DNA from: Agrypnia vestita
Lineage: Eukaryota; Arthropoda; Insecta; Trichoptera; Phryganeidae
Reading direction: 5' to 3'
DNA length: 64,000 bases
Assembly: GCA_016648135.1 (NCBI GenBank)
Contig: JADDOH010000302.1
Location: 248,001-312,000 of the forward strand
The notes beneath the pieces are model-generated. The model saw nothing but the letters and a program-made list of their open reading frames with translations, was not told where the DNA came from and searched no databases. A program made the position numbers and the translations under genes. Every line of letters starts with the position of its first letter. The stretch's first letter is position 1. Positions 44,616-55,733 of the stretch are shown piece after piece.

Positions 44616-44659
44616 AGCAAGGGCTCAATTCATGCTCAATTGTTAAATTTTGCAATTTT

Positions 44660-45170
44660 TTTTTTGTATTGCCAGGAATATCCTATTTCAGGTTCTGCAG
44701 CATCTCTTCCGATTTAACTATTGTTGCTCGGGCATTTGAGTCCTCTCGGATAACAACTCGCCCTTTCTTCAGCCACACTAAAGCAATAATAATTCATAAT
44801 AATGGAAGGAATAGGCAAATTCTCCGCCTCCGATGTGCCAACTGGTGTCAACCGACCAGGGCTGAACACGACAGTTCAAAAACGACTACCGCTTGCGCCG
44901 CATAAAAACATCTGTTACTGAACGATCTATACCCGCTACTGTTATCAAACCGCAATGCATCCGTATTCCGCATACAGTCCATCCCAGGGGTACCGAGTTT
45001 TCTGGCAAATCGGAGAATCCAGAGGTGAGTTTGCATTGTCTCTTTTGTGTACGGGCGTTTCGCACGTATACTGGACAACTGGCTTGATTTGGAAGTCTCC
45101 GTATAGATGTCAGTTATTTGAGCGTACTATTCTCATAACTGCTGCCGATCCACTGGGTCCAAAATAATAA
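44660..45170 (+). repeat. Dispersed repeat X-related segment (long copy)
   Basis: A GC-richer, non-AT block related to 29771-30110 at its right half. ORFs on both strands are short with no domain. It directly precedes the Helitron-type array. Confidence 0.4.
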
Positions 45171-45173
45171 GTT

Positions 45174-46420
45174 TGCAAAATTTGGGTCAGATCGGTCAAA
45201 CCGTTTTCTAAAAAAAATTAAATTTGAATAGAAAACATATTGGGGAGAGGGTGGGTGAAGACAAAGGGAAAATGTCATTTATGTTATCCGCCGAGTTCTA
45301 GAGAATTAGTATGCAAAATTTGGGTCAGATAGGTCAAACAATGTAGGTTTGTACAGAAAATATGTCAGATGGAGAGGTTGGAATAAAGGGGGAGGGGGAA
45401 ATGTCGCCTACTATATCCGCCGGGTCCTAAAGAAAATGTATGCAAAATTTGGGTGAGATCGGTCAAATGGTACAGATTTGCATGGAAAATATATCGAGGG
45501 GAGAGGATGGCGAAAGGGGGAGGAGGAAATGTGGCCTATGTTACCCGCCGGGGCCTAAAGAATAAGTATGCAAAATGTGAGTCAGATCAGTCGAACGATA
45601 CATATTTGCATGGAAAATATATCAGAGGAGGGAAGGGAGTAAAAGGGGGGGGGGGGGGAAATGTCGATTATATTATCCACCAAAGCTTGAATAATAATTT
45701 TACAAAATTTGATTCAGATGGGTCGAACAGTACAGATTTGCATGGAAAATGTATTACTGGAAGGGGGAGGGGGTAATGTCACCTTTGCTACCCGCAGGGT
45801 CCTAAAGAATAAGTATGCAAAATTTGGGTCATATCAGTTGAATGGTGTAGATTTGCATAGAAAATATATCAATAGGGAGGGGGTGGGGTGAAGGGGAGGG
45901 GGAAATGTCACCTACGTTATCCGCCGGGTTCTAAAAAATAAGAAGACAAAATTTGGGTCAGATCGGACAAATGATGTGGATTTGTACGGAAAATTTATAT
46001 GAGGGAAGGGGTAAGGTAAAGGGGGAGGAAGAAATGTCGCTTATGTTATCCGCCGGGTCCTAATGAATAAGTATGCAAAATTTGAGCCCGATCAGTCAAA
46101 TCGTGTGGATTTGTAAAGAAAATATATCAGGGGAGGGGTGGGTTAAAGGGGAAGAGGGAAATGTTGCCTATGTTACTTGCCAGATCCTAAAGAATATGTT
46201 TCCAAATTTTGAATCCGATCGGTCGAACGGTACAGATTTGCATTGAAAATATATCAGGGGTGGGGAAGGGGTAAAGGGGGTGGGAGGAAATGTCGCCTAT
46301 GTTATCCGCCGCGTCCCAAAGAATAAGTATGCAAAATTTTAGTCGAATCGGACAAACAGTGTAGATTTGTATAGAGAACAAACAGACATTGAGTTTTATA
46401 GGTATGTATATTATATAGAG
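45174..46420 (-). mobile_element. Helitron-type minisatellite, copy C: ten ~128 bp units
   Basis: Ten units, each starting near GCAAAATTTGGGTCAGATCG (at 45174, 45311, 45440, 45568, 45692, 45820, 45944, 46073, 46203, 46329). The right end contains GACATTGAGTTTTATAGGTA, the inverse of the Helitron 5' end at 6268, so the element is in minus orientation. The hairpin/CTAG end is missing at the left. Each unit has a G-rich block (for example 45876-45902, and a G14 run at 45645-45658) capable of forming G-quadruplexes on the + strand. Confidence 0.7.
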
Positions 46421-46711
46421 TTTGAAAAACCTGTTTTCAATCTTTGTTACGTAGGTCGTACTGTTCAACTATGTCGTTCTGACGCGAATTTGCATGGTTC
46501 ACAATCACGTTTATTATTAGATTTCAATGTAATATTTGAATGCATTAGCCCCTAAATGATTTCTTTAATGTAGACAAATAAATTAAAAAAATAAAATTAT
46601 ATGATTTACTTATTTTTGAACTTTGTCGCCTTTGCTTCTATAACCCCACATACATTGTCATGTTGGTCAACCTGGTATTTTGATAGAATTGCGTCAATCG
46701 TCAATGTGCAC

Positions 46712-48311
46712 TAGGGATGGGTCGTCGACGTATTTACCGTCGACGAAACGAGACCGTCCACGTCCATCCATCGACGAGACGATCAACTAGTTGAATTCGT
46801 CAACTAGTTGACGCGTCAACTTCGTTACGCGGACGTCGCGGACGTTCTATGTAAACATCGGGACGATGGTCAACTGTCTACGGTTCAACGCGACGCTTCT
46901 CGACGGCTCAACCGCTGGCTATTTTTATGACGTTAATTTTTAAAATTTAAAGAAGTTCGAAGGAATATAGTTTCGGGGAAAGTAAAACCGCTACTTGTGC
47001 TTATATGTAAAAAGAAATATTTTATTATTTATTTGTTTACGCACATTATAGGCTTTTACATATTGTTTTATATACTTCTTTCTATATATAACAAAGAAAG
47101 AAGTAGGTATACACAGCAATATCAGGTGTTAGCAGTAAAATATAAATATAAACTACATATATAAGCAGTGAAAGTATTGGGTATAAGCATTAAAATGTGA
47201 GTAAATAAAATGGAAGGAAACAATGATTTTGCGTAATAAAGGCACCAGTTATGAGGTGCGGTAAAAAATACTTTACATTTATTTATTATCTATAAATTTA
47301 TAAATAAATACATAATTTAAAAATACTTTACATTTGAGATGTTATATAGAAATTTATTGAAGAATACATCTTTCAAAGTCAGGCTTTCACTTTGTGGTGA
47401 CATTATTAATAAATAAATATATCTGTATTATTTGTCAACTTTAGTTTAAGGCTCAATCTGAGAAAAGGAACATTGTTCCCGAAACATGTAAAAAACCAAT
47501 AAAAAGTGGTGTAAACAAAATTATAATAGATTTATTTTTTTATCTATAAAGTTGAAAATAGGGAATTTTTAATAAAAATTAATTAAACCTAAATTCAAGA
47601 TTATATTACATATATAATAATTAATGTTGGACTCCTGAATAAGGACCATAGTTAGGTATAGAAAATTTTATTCCCTACAAGTTTGTTTATCATTTATATG
47701 CTAAAGTTGAAAAGTAAGGAAATAACACAATAATTAAATTTTAGCATCCCTTTTCAGGTAGATATAAGAAGTCGAGATCGATCGAATAAAATATTGATTT
47801 TAGAAAAATATCTAGCCGGCCTGTTAATTAATAATAGTTCAATAAAAAATAAAATAATTAAACAGAATTGTTTTATTTTATACAGCGTAAAATTGGGGAT
47901 TCACCGAATCGTCGCACGGGACATCACAAAAAATCAAGTTAAAAAAAATAATAGACAATAGCTTATTAAGCCTATCTCGCCCTACGCATGTATTCAAATT
48001 TCAAATCTCTAGTCATAGTTCGTGTACACAGATCTGCACTCTATGGTAGTGTACTTTAGAGTTGAAATAACTTTAGTTTGGCATCTATAAGTCGACAGCG
48101 AGAGATGAGAGAGAAATAAACGGAGACGTTTTGTCTTGCTCTCGCTCGTTGCTTTGCATTGCGTTAATCTCGAATCGTCCACCGACCACGGCGTCCGCTG
48201 TCCACCGTCTACGAATTCAACTAGTCCATGCGATAAACGTAAACGGTCGACGCGTCGATGCAACGTCAACGGTTGATTTCAACTAGTCCGTCGATTCAAC
48301 GCCCATCCCTA
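46712..48311. mobile_element. hAT-like element, copy 3, with perfect 8-bp target duplication
   Basis: Starts TAGGGATGGG (46712) and ends CCCATCCCTA (48311), flanked by ATGTGCAC on both sides (46704-46711 and 48312-48319). An 8-bp duplication and TAGGG termini define the hAT superfamily. The left TIR is rearranged compared with copy 1; the right ~450 bp match copies 1 and 2. No transposase. It lies ~105 bp upstream of the Hsf start codon. A hammerhead-like relic is at about 47450-47490. Confidence 0.85.
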
Positions 48312-48386
48312 ATGTGCACCAATCATTACGTACTTCATATTTGTCTAAATGTGTCGTTCTTTGCGGTGTTCACAGTTTTATTTATA

Positions 48387-48394
48387 TTCTTGAA
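48387..48394. promoter_or_regulatory. Minimal heat-shock element before the Hsf start codon
   Basis: TTC 48387 and GAA 48392 form a TTCnnGAA dimer 22 bp upstream of the ATG. Two pentamers are below the three needed for stable HSF trimer binding, so an autoregulatory role is only a possibility. Confidence 0.25.
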
Positions 48395-48415
48395 TATTTT
48401 TGCTTTGAGTAAAAA

Positions 48416-48520
48416 ATGCGCTCGGTTGTTGAAATTGGTGCCAATGTCCCGGCTTTTTTAGCGAAATTATGGAAATTGGTTGATGATCCTGACACCGATC
48501 ATCTAATATCATGGTCACCC
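48416..48520 (+). CDS. Hsf: Heat-shock factor, coding exon 1
   Basis: ATG 48416 opens MRSVVEIG, then [20 protein letters not shown] and ISWSP, directly before a GTAAGT donor at 48521. This is the first helix of the HSF winged-helix DNA-binding domain (PAFLxKLWxLVxDPxTxxLIxWS), and the intron sits just before the G-x-x-F-x-I-x-N strand. Exon length is 105 bp (35 codons, phase 0). The start fits the N-terminus of insect HSF, which has few residues before the domain. The 96 bp upstream to the hAT duplication is the only sequence left for a proximal 5' leader; further 5' exons may exist outside. HSF is the nuclear master activator of heat-shock genes. Confidence 0.9.
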
Positions 48521-49859
48521 GTAAGTACACGAAAATGTTTACCTACTAAATTCGTCAGGCTGAGGGGCAATGTTATTCATATTATAATTGCGTTAAAATT
48601 GTATCAATTGTCCAATTAAGTAATGTACACATTATTTTTCTACCCCAACAACAGTGTTTATATAGTAGACCTAGTTGAAGGCTAGTGCGTACATAGGAAT
48701 TTTATTTTTCCAATGCAGTACTATTATCTGTCACGTTCTTCATCATCTCGTTATCCATTTAACATGCCTTCAATCGATTTTTAATACTACATTTTTGAAG
48801 TATAATTTTACAAATTACACAAATACTACGAATTTTTATAAACACGTACGCCTTGTGACCTCAATATCAATATCAATATTTTTAATGCGGCTTTTTGATT
48901 AATATAAAATCTAAAGAAGTTACTTTATTTGTTAGTATTAGTAGCAAAATACTTATTTTGTATTATTATATGCTAGGAAGGCTTTTTTTTGACAATTTAG
49001 AAATCTTTAAATCTGGAAATAGCTTGAAAAAATATGCTCAGAATTATATTTGTCAATATGCTTTTTTTCCTACCTTCGAAAACCGAATTCAGCAGGTCAA
49101 GTTATATAGAATCTATGTAATTGAGCCTGTGTCTGCCTGGAAAAAATATTTTTATTTTACCCCAAGGTCACAAAGCCTACCAAAAATGATTCGAAAAATA
49201 ATAAATAAACTGCAAATCAGCATATTCTGGGTGCTGCATGAGTACAAAAACTCAACACCTAGTATTTTACGCAATATTCTCTATTAGTTTTTCAAAATTG
49301 CAGAAAAATTAATCAAAATGATGTGCAAATATATTTGGCATCCGTCGGAAACAAGCAAAAAGTAACTAACATTCTAATGTTAGTTTAATGAAATATTTGC
49401 ATTAAATATGCATTTTTATTTTCATTTGGTGTTTCCTCAGACCTTCACAATTTTGTTCAAATCTCATAAGCAGCTTCATGTTTTTTTTTCTTTTAAAACT
49501 CGGCTTAGAAAACTTAGAATGTCATCAGACATATGTCAAAAATATAGGAAAGAGAAAAATCCACCCGTATGTAATACATCTGTTCATGATAGGAGTATCG
49601 TGTTACAACGTTTTTTGAATATTTTGTTGATTCATATTTACATTTTATTTTTTAATAATTATGTTTAAAAATAAAATTAAGTAACATAACATTAGCATGC
49701 GTATATGTAATGTATCAGCTTATGCATAAAAAAAATTGTGCATTCATGTTATTATGCTCAGTAAAATTTTCAACAACATGTTTTGGTTCCTTATTGATAA
49801 AAATAGATTAACAGAATGTCAAGGCCATGACAATTCATGAAAAAGTTTTTTCATCTGGC

Positions 49860-50515
49860 TATCACACTAGCATTTTAAGCAAATAGTAGGACAATCAATA
49901 CACGATAATAATTGTTTGTTCAATTATTTAATCTTTTTTAAATACATATGCCTTATTACATATTTTGTGAAGTAGACATAAAAACATATCCAGAAATAGA
50001 CATGTTGTTTGTCTGCTTCATACGTTTTGTTAACCCCTGGCGAACCTGATAAAATTTTTAATGTTTTCAACAGCACTATACAGTCAGTACTTTCAAACAA
50101 GTTTTTTTTACTTAAATAGAAGTTATAAATTTTTAATTTTTTGAGACGCTTCTTGCCTTATGAGGGCATTATCAATCTAAATATTTTACATCCAAAAACT
50201 TATATTTATATAAAAATGTAGAACTTAAAAACAAGTGTTTTTATTTCCATATGTGGGAACAACAACATTTGTCAATATCAGGTACTTTAGTAATAGAAAT
50301 GTCATGATCTTTATATTAGCGTAATCGAAATGTCGCTATAGTTGTATTAGCATAATAAATATTGCGTTTTCGAATAGATTTCTTGAAATATTCAAAAATA
50401 CAGATGTTTTTCACAAAATTAATGGGTTTTTTCACGAGTATTCTGCAATTTTTGGCGAATTTAACAATCGCATGATGATTTTTTTTTTTGCACCATGAAT
50501 TTCAAATCAATGGGA
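49860..50515. repeat. Left arm of an inverted repeat in Hsf intron 1
   Basis: Blocks such as CGAACCTGATAAAATTTT, GACATGTTGTTTGTCTGCTT, AGTAATAGAAATGTC and GAATTTCAAAT recur in inverted orientation at 52560-52950. The order of blocks is partly rearranged. The words CTTATGAGGGCATTATCAAT (50157) and 53040 are direct relatives. Probably remains of one pogo-like non-autonomous family (see 61593). Confidence 0.55.
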
Positions 50516-50971
50516 TTCCGCATTTGTAGTTCGAAATGTTTTTTCCCTTGAATTTGTTGTTTGTGGTTATACTGTATTTGGAAAAAATATACAGTGTCTC
50601 ATAGCTAGTAGCAAAAACTTTACAGGCGGATTCCTGCCTTGATAATGAGTCGAAAATGTTCAAGCAACCATTACCTAAATTAATAGTTATGGAGATCTTC
50701 AATATCAAAATTTGCATTTTTTTCAAGATTTCTGAATTATTTTATGCAAAACGATGAACTATCATTACAATAACTTATATCGATCAAGAAAAATTCATTT
50801 GCTTTAATACAAGTCGAATATAATGGTAAAAACCTTGCAAAAATTTAAAATATAAGTTTTAGAAGGTTTTTATCATTTTATTCGAGATCTATTGAAGTAA
50901 ATGAATTTTTCATAATCAATATAAGTTACTGTAATTATAGTTCAACTTTTTTCAATAAATAAGTCAGAATA

Positions 50972-52304
50972 ATTGAGCCCTTGCCCGGAATAACGTTGTA
51001 TCCAACACAAATGTCAATTTTGAGTTATTGATGCAGTTATGTTGGGTATGTTATTATGCATCGTTTAAGGTAGATAATACGTCAAGAAAAAAATATTTAG
51101 GCTTCTGGCTGCATTTTAAAGTTATTGGTTTGTGGAAGAACGTTGTACATTGTTTCTCAAAATGGCGTCGCCGCGCGTCAATATCGTGGAGCGTGGTTTA
51201 ATTCACATGAATAAAAGGAGAAAACGAACATCTAATGTTTTAAACTGGAAAGATATCAAAGCCAATAAGTTGAAGGATGCAGGAAAGGAGTGTTTATCCA
51301 AAAAAAATATTATCAAACCTGCCATTGACCCGCCGAAACATGTTTGTGGAATAACGTTGTATACGATTTGGCAGTTCTGATTGATATTGTAATTTCATAT
51401 GTGACAATATTATTTTGTCGAACGTTAACCGATTTTACTCAATTGATTTATCCATATTGATATTTGAAATGCTTTTTGATAATAATGCTGCCATTATAGT
51501 GCTCTTTATATCGTAACTTAAAATAATACCGATACAAAAAGTTTATTTAATTCCTCGTTCTTTTTCGTAGGGTCGAATTTGAGCCAAAAACGTTTAAATC
51601 CGGGATGTTTTCTCCATTTTAATATCAATATAAATATTCAATCAGAATTCAGGTTACTGAATTACAATTAAAAAAGTAATCATGAGAAATTGAATGTCTG
51701 ACGCCATATTCAGCAAACAGACGGAGATAGGTAATAGTATGTACGAGAGACTTATCGTTCCGTAAAAGCTCCTTACCTACTGATGATCCCATCACAATCA
51801 GAGCTAGAACCTTCCACAACGAATTAGAATCATGGACCTCCTGTAGTCTTCTACCAACTCTTTGTGGAAGAAGGGGAAGATTAGTTACCGTATGGAAAAA
51901 AATCATGCAGTTAGGGAGCCTGGAACTAACTTTAATGAATTCCAATCCACTGCCAATAAGGCTGCTAAGCTCAAAGACCTCGATGACATTTGTGAATTCA
52001 TATTAGATGAGCATGCTGCTTTTAAAAAGCATTATTAAGTAAAGCAGAATAAATAAAAAACGTTTTGCGGAATAACGTTGTTTGTGAAAATTTCTTATAC
52101 AACGTTTTTCCACTGATTCTGCATGTTTTTTTGCAATAGATTCAAATTTAATTGCCTTTTTTCCCTATTTTATATTGAGATTAGTTGAGAATTATATTTT
52201 TGTTATATTTAAAATATAAAATGTAATAAATTGTAACTGGTTTCATTTTTTCAATTTTTCTCGGAATGAGAGTATTGTTGGATACAACGTTATTCCGGGC
52301 AAGG
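50972..52304 (+). mobile_element. Element M, copy 4 (stand-alone, nested)
   Basis: Begins (AATTGAG)CCCTTGCCCGGAA and ends TTCCGGGCAAGG. It is the copy that shows element M moves as a unit independent of the palindrome. Flanking sequence compared with the empty relative at 39165 shows no obvious target-site duplication. It contains both element ORFs: 51132-51380 intact and the second broken from about 51690. Confidence 0.75.
51132..51380 (+). CDS. Element M small ORF, 82 codons (copy 4)
   Basis: Same ORF as 12193-12441 and 16938-17186, with changes such as KRRKRT, SKKNII and PPKHV. Its open state in three copies is the best argument that it was translated at some time. Confidence 0.4.
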   Translation: MEERCTLFLKMASPRVNIVERGLIHMNKRRKRTSNVLNWKDIKANKLKDAGKECLSKKNIIKPAIDPPKHVCGITLYTIWQF

Positions 52305-52499
52305 AAAAAATGCAAACATTGATATTTCTTTCAACTCATTATCTAGGCGCAAGCTAGGAATGTACCTGTAAAGTTTTTGCTACTAACTATGAGATACCCT
52401 GTATATATATATATATTAATTAGACAAAATGATATTAAAATTTGAATAATAAAATAACAATTATGACATGAGTTTAAGAAAATACGTGTTTTATTTTGA

Positions 52500-53200
52500 T
52501 TTACTTTGTAGAAATTCCATTTAAGTAAAAACTTGTTTGAAAGTGTGTGAAAAATATGACTGTATACTGCTGTTGACAACATTAAAATTTTTATCAGGTT
52601 CGTCAGGGGTTAACAAAATGTATAAAGCAGACAAACAACATGTCTATTTCTGGACATCTTTTTATGTCTACTTTGCAAAATATGTAATAAGGCATCTGTA
52701 GGTAAAAAAGATTTAATTATTGAACAATTATTATTTGAAATTCAAGGTGCAAAAAAAAAAGATTGCGAAATTCACCAAAAATCGTGAAACACATGAAAAA
52801 ATCCATTAATTTTGTAAAAAAATCTGTATTTTTGCATATTTCAAGAAATCATTTCGAAAAAGCAATATTTATTATGCTAATACAACGATAGCGACATTTC
52901 GATTACGTTATTACAAAGATCGCGACATTTCTATTACTAAACTACCCTATATTAACAAATGGTTTAGATGTTAACACATGTGGAAATAAAAACACTAGTT
53001 TTTAGATTCTACATTTTTAACATTTTGACACATGTTTCGCCTTATGAGGGCATTATCAATATTTTACATTCAACAACTTGTATTTTACATTAATATTTTA
53101 CATTCAACAACTTGTATTTTACATTAATATTTTACATTCAACAACTTGTATTTATATGCATATGTAGAACTTAAAAACAAGTGTTTTTATTTCCATATCT
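52500..53200. repeat. Right arm of the inverted repeat, with a 33-bp minisatellite
   Basis: Mirror of 49860-50515. At 53055-53152 it has three tandem copies of a ~33 bp unit (ATATTTTACATTCAACAACT plus TGTATTTTACATTA). Confidence 0.6.
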
Positions 53201-53329
53201 GTGATTATGGAGTTCTGTAAACTTACTTCCGAAATAATATATTTGTTCTCGCTTGTGAAAAAATCAAAATATCTTGTTCAAATTTTTCAAAATTAAAAAA
53301 AAAACGAAATTTTGTGAATTAAAATGATT

Positions 53330-53405
53330 TATGGTGCAAGAAGCTAAAAATTATTGTGAATTGCCGGGGTTTTCAAATTATCGGGGCTACTCTACTATGA
53401 AATTT
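53330..53405. mobile_element. Terminal fragment of a pogo-like element
   Basis: TTGCCGGGGTTTTCAAATTA, TCGGGGCTACTCTACT parallels 62945-63061 (GAATTACCGGGGTTTTCGAA, ATTATCGGGGTT), the right end of the element at 61593. Confidence 0.5.
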
Positions 53406-54291
53406 AAAAATTTGCATTGCAATATTAAACACAAAACAATATACTTCTACGATTCTAAAATAAAGCAGATTCATTGTAGAAACACATTAAGTAGCTGACA
53501 TTTTAATTGTTATTTTAATACACTTTTCGGTTCTCAAATTCGGAATGTATTCCGAGGCGCAAAAAGCAAAATCGGTAAATAAAAAATAATGAGCGACGTT
53601 TTAAATATTTTGCCTCCTATCAATAATAATCGTAGCTGACGTTTATTTATATTAAGTGTATTCTTAAAATTCAGAAGTAATCAGTTTAAGTGTTAAATTT
53701 CGTCAGAAACTCCATATTTTGTTAAGGATGTCATGAAAATTGACTTTCTTTGATTTCACAGAAAAACCGTTTCTGAAACTTTTTTCCCATATAATTATAA
53801 TAATCGATGATGACCATAAAACCTATAAAAAAACCTACTTCTATTAAATATTTTGTGTATAAAATGTATTACGATGCAATCTTATACAATACAGGGATTT
53901 TATATATTCGTTATCTTCTGTTAGTTGTATCTGATTTCAATCAAACATTTCTGAAAAGTTCAAGTAGATTGAGTCAGTTCGTTAATTATTCTATCCCCTA
54001 TCCATGCGGCGGTAGTTAAAAAACTTAACTACCTTTATATTGGTATGAGACAAAATATTTATAATGATACCAAAACAAATGCTTATTTTGTAAAACAGCG
54101 CCATCTGTTGGACGTAAAAGCAACACACGCTATATATACCTATAAAACTCAATGTGTTATATACGGTGTTCAGATGTCTGGTGATGCCTTTAGAAAAGGT
54201 ATCAATTTCTCCGGTGCCACCTTATCAAGGCAGTTACTGATCTGACGGAGCTTCTAACGGATTACCGAAGTATCACAAACTTAACCTCTTC

Positions 54292-54350
54292 ACACACACA
54301 CACACACACTTCTCTTTTTTTTTTTTTTTTTTTTAACACAATTTAACACA
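54292..54350. repeat. (CA)n and poly(T) low-complexity
   Basis: About nine CA units followed by TCTC and ~22 T. A (TC)n run lies nearby at 54556-54579. Confidence 0.85.
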
Positions 54351-55270
54351 ATTTTTTTTTTAACACAATTCTCATGTTTGAATTAGAATTACATCAAATA
54401 AATACTAATACTGTATTAAAAGTTGATAGAAAAAAGATTGTTTCATATGAACTTGTTCATTTTTTCCCCAGTGTCCTGATGTAAAATTGTGGCAAAATTA
54501 TCATTGTTGCGTTTATATTTTGACGTTTGACGGGTAACAATATATGCACTTTTTTCTCCCTCTCTCTCTCTCTCTCTCAAGTAGAAACTGATAAACACCG
54601 ACTTATACCTACATTTCATTAATTTTTTATTATTGTTCTCATCTACTAAGTATTGGGATAACAATCATAAAGATTCCAAGATTGCTTTTCAGAATACGGC
54701 CAATTATGTATTCTTTTTCTAAGCTTTAATATTGTCACGGTCCATGGCTGTGGGAGACAAATGAAACACTAAAGCAATTTAAACTTTTATTTATTATGCA
54801 AAAAAAGTCACTGGACATGAATTTAATTCGAGCACTTTTCTTTAATTCACATTATTTCACAGTTAATTACTCATCTGAGGAACACTTTATTATTGTTTTC
54901 TAGAATATTCCCATACAGGTTCACAGAGAATTCACGTTCATTCGCACATAAGTGATAGCACTTGTTTTCAAACGCCAGTTAGGTACTCCCCTTATTTCAT
55001 TGTCACTGGTCGTACACTGAATTGCCACTGGATATCTATGTCGCACGTCAAACCTCAAAAAAATTAACTAACTGCTCCTTGTATAGAAAAATGTCACATC
55101 GCGATAGTTCGAGAACAGCCCAGTTGTTACGAGATTAGAACCTTCAAGTATCTTCTCCATCTTTGAATATCAGAGATAAATTCGCTCATTACTTTGTGAA
55201 CGACGGCCGTGTTCCATGGCAAGACACAAAAATATCATTTTGTCAGTTCATTTTTGGTGAATAAATACCT
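54350..55270. other. Intronic DNA, nothing recognised
   Basis: AT-rich with the (TC)n run at 54556-54579. No known motif; it may include the remaining body of the Harbinger-type element whose end is at 55613. Confidence 0.4.
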
Positions 55271-55276
55271 ACTTAC

Positions 55277-55492
55277 CTAAAATACTCTTTTTTCCAACGT
55301 GTCTTCACCATTTCCAAATATCTCCACCAACTCCTGCCAAGCTTGGTTCTTGGCAATTTTATTTGAGTAATCCTCACATTGAAGATCCCACATTGCAGGT
55401 CTTTTCTCCACTTCATCAATAAAAATTTCAGTGTCCAAGCGATCCATAACGAGCTCACGCATGCTCGTGTCACAACAGGAGCACGCGGGCAC
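55277..55492 (-). pseudogene. MADF-domain frame, probably from a PIF/Harbinger-type element
   Basis: The minus strand reads MRELVMDRLDTEIFIDEVEK, RPAMWDLQCEDY, then KNQAWQELVEIFGNGEDTLE. L-I-x-x-V-x-x-R-P-x-L-W-D then Y then A-W-x-x-(I/L) is the MADF (Adf-1/Myb-SANT-like) DNA-binding fold, first two helices. The frame stops (TAG) next to a GTAAGT, so it may be an exon end or a truncation. PIF/Harbinger elements carry such Myb/MADF genes, and a Harbinger-like terminus lies just upstream at 55613. It is antisense to Hsf. Confidence 0.5.
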
Positions 55493-55613
55493 CGCGCGGT
55501 TCTATTTTCTAGCGGTTGAGTGGCGGTTTGATGAACCGCGCGGTTATGTCTGAACGATTACATATAAACCTACATAAATAAGACCCGGTTCCCGCTGTGT
55601 GTGAACAAGCCCT
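55485..55613 (-). mobile_element. Terminus of a PIF/Harbinger-like element
   Basis: The minus strand begins (CTAA)GGGCTTGTTCACACACAGCG at 55613, the style of Harbinger TIRs with a 3-bp TWA target. AACCGCGCGGTT occurs at 55492-55503 and 55535-55546. The opposite end was not located. Confidence 0.4.
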
Positions 55614-55733
55614 TAGAGTTTCTCAATTTTTTAATAAAGTCATCCCTATACCCTCCACTTTGAAACCACTGCAGCAGTTAGGTTAGTTTTTTTTTGTGTT
55701 GGCTCCTCACAGTTTTAATTTAAATCATTTCAG

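Larger units (their letters stand above)
50592..52401. mobile_element. Tc1-like element, interrupted by element M copy 4
   Basis: The ends are CAGTGTCTCATAGCTAGTAG and the inverse of CAGGGTATCTCATAGTTAGT, flanked by TA (50590-50591 and 52402-52403). The terminal repeats resemble those of the element at 38034. The original interior is short. Element M inserted between TTGAG and AAAAAATGC, which are adjacent in the relative at 39165-39180. Confidence 0.7.
48521..55733 (+). other. Hsf intron 1 (7.2 kb), filled with nested transposons
   Basis: GTAAGT at 48521 to an AG at 55732-55733 preceded by a TTTAATTTAAATCATTTC tract. It contains inverted arms near 49.9-50.5 and 52.5-53.2 kb, a Tc1-like element with element M nested in it, simple repeats, and PIF/Harbinger remains with a MADF-domain frame. 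A 130-codon open frame at 48895-49287 has no recognisable domain and may be chance. 53420-54290 holds nothing identifiable apart from a TATATACCTATAAAACTCAA word (54127) like a Helitron 5' end. Confidence 0.85.

Noticed and set aside
48895..49287. 130-codon ORF in Hsf intron 1
   Set aside because: No recognisable domain and A/T-driven composition. I leave it as possible chance and do not list it as a gene.
51649..51945. 98-codon minus-strand ORF in element M copy 4
   Set aside because: It is antisense to the second element M ORF, which is better supported at 42506-42853.
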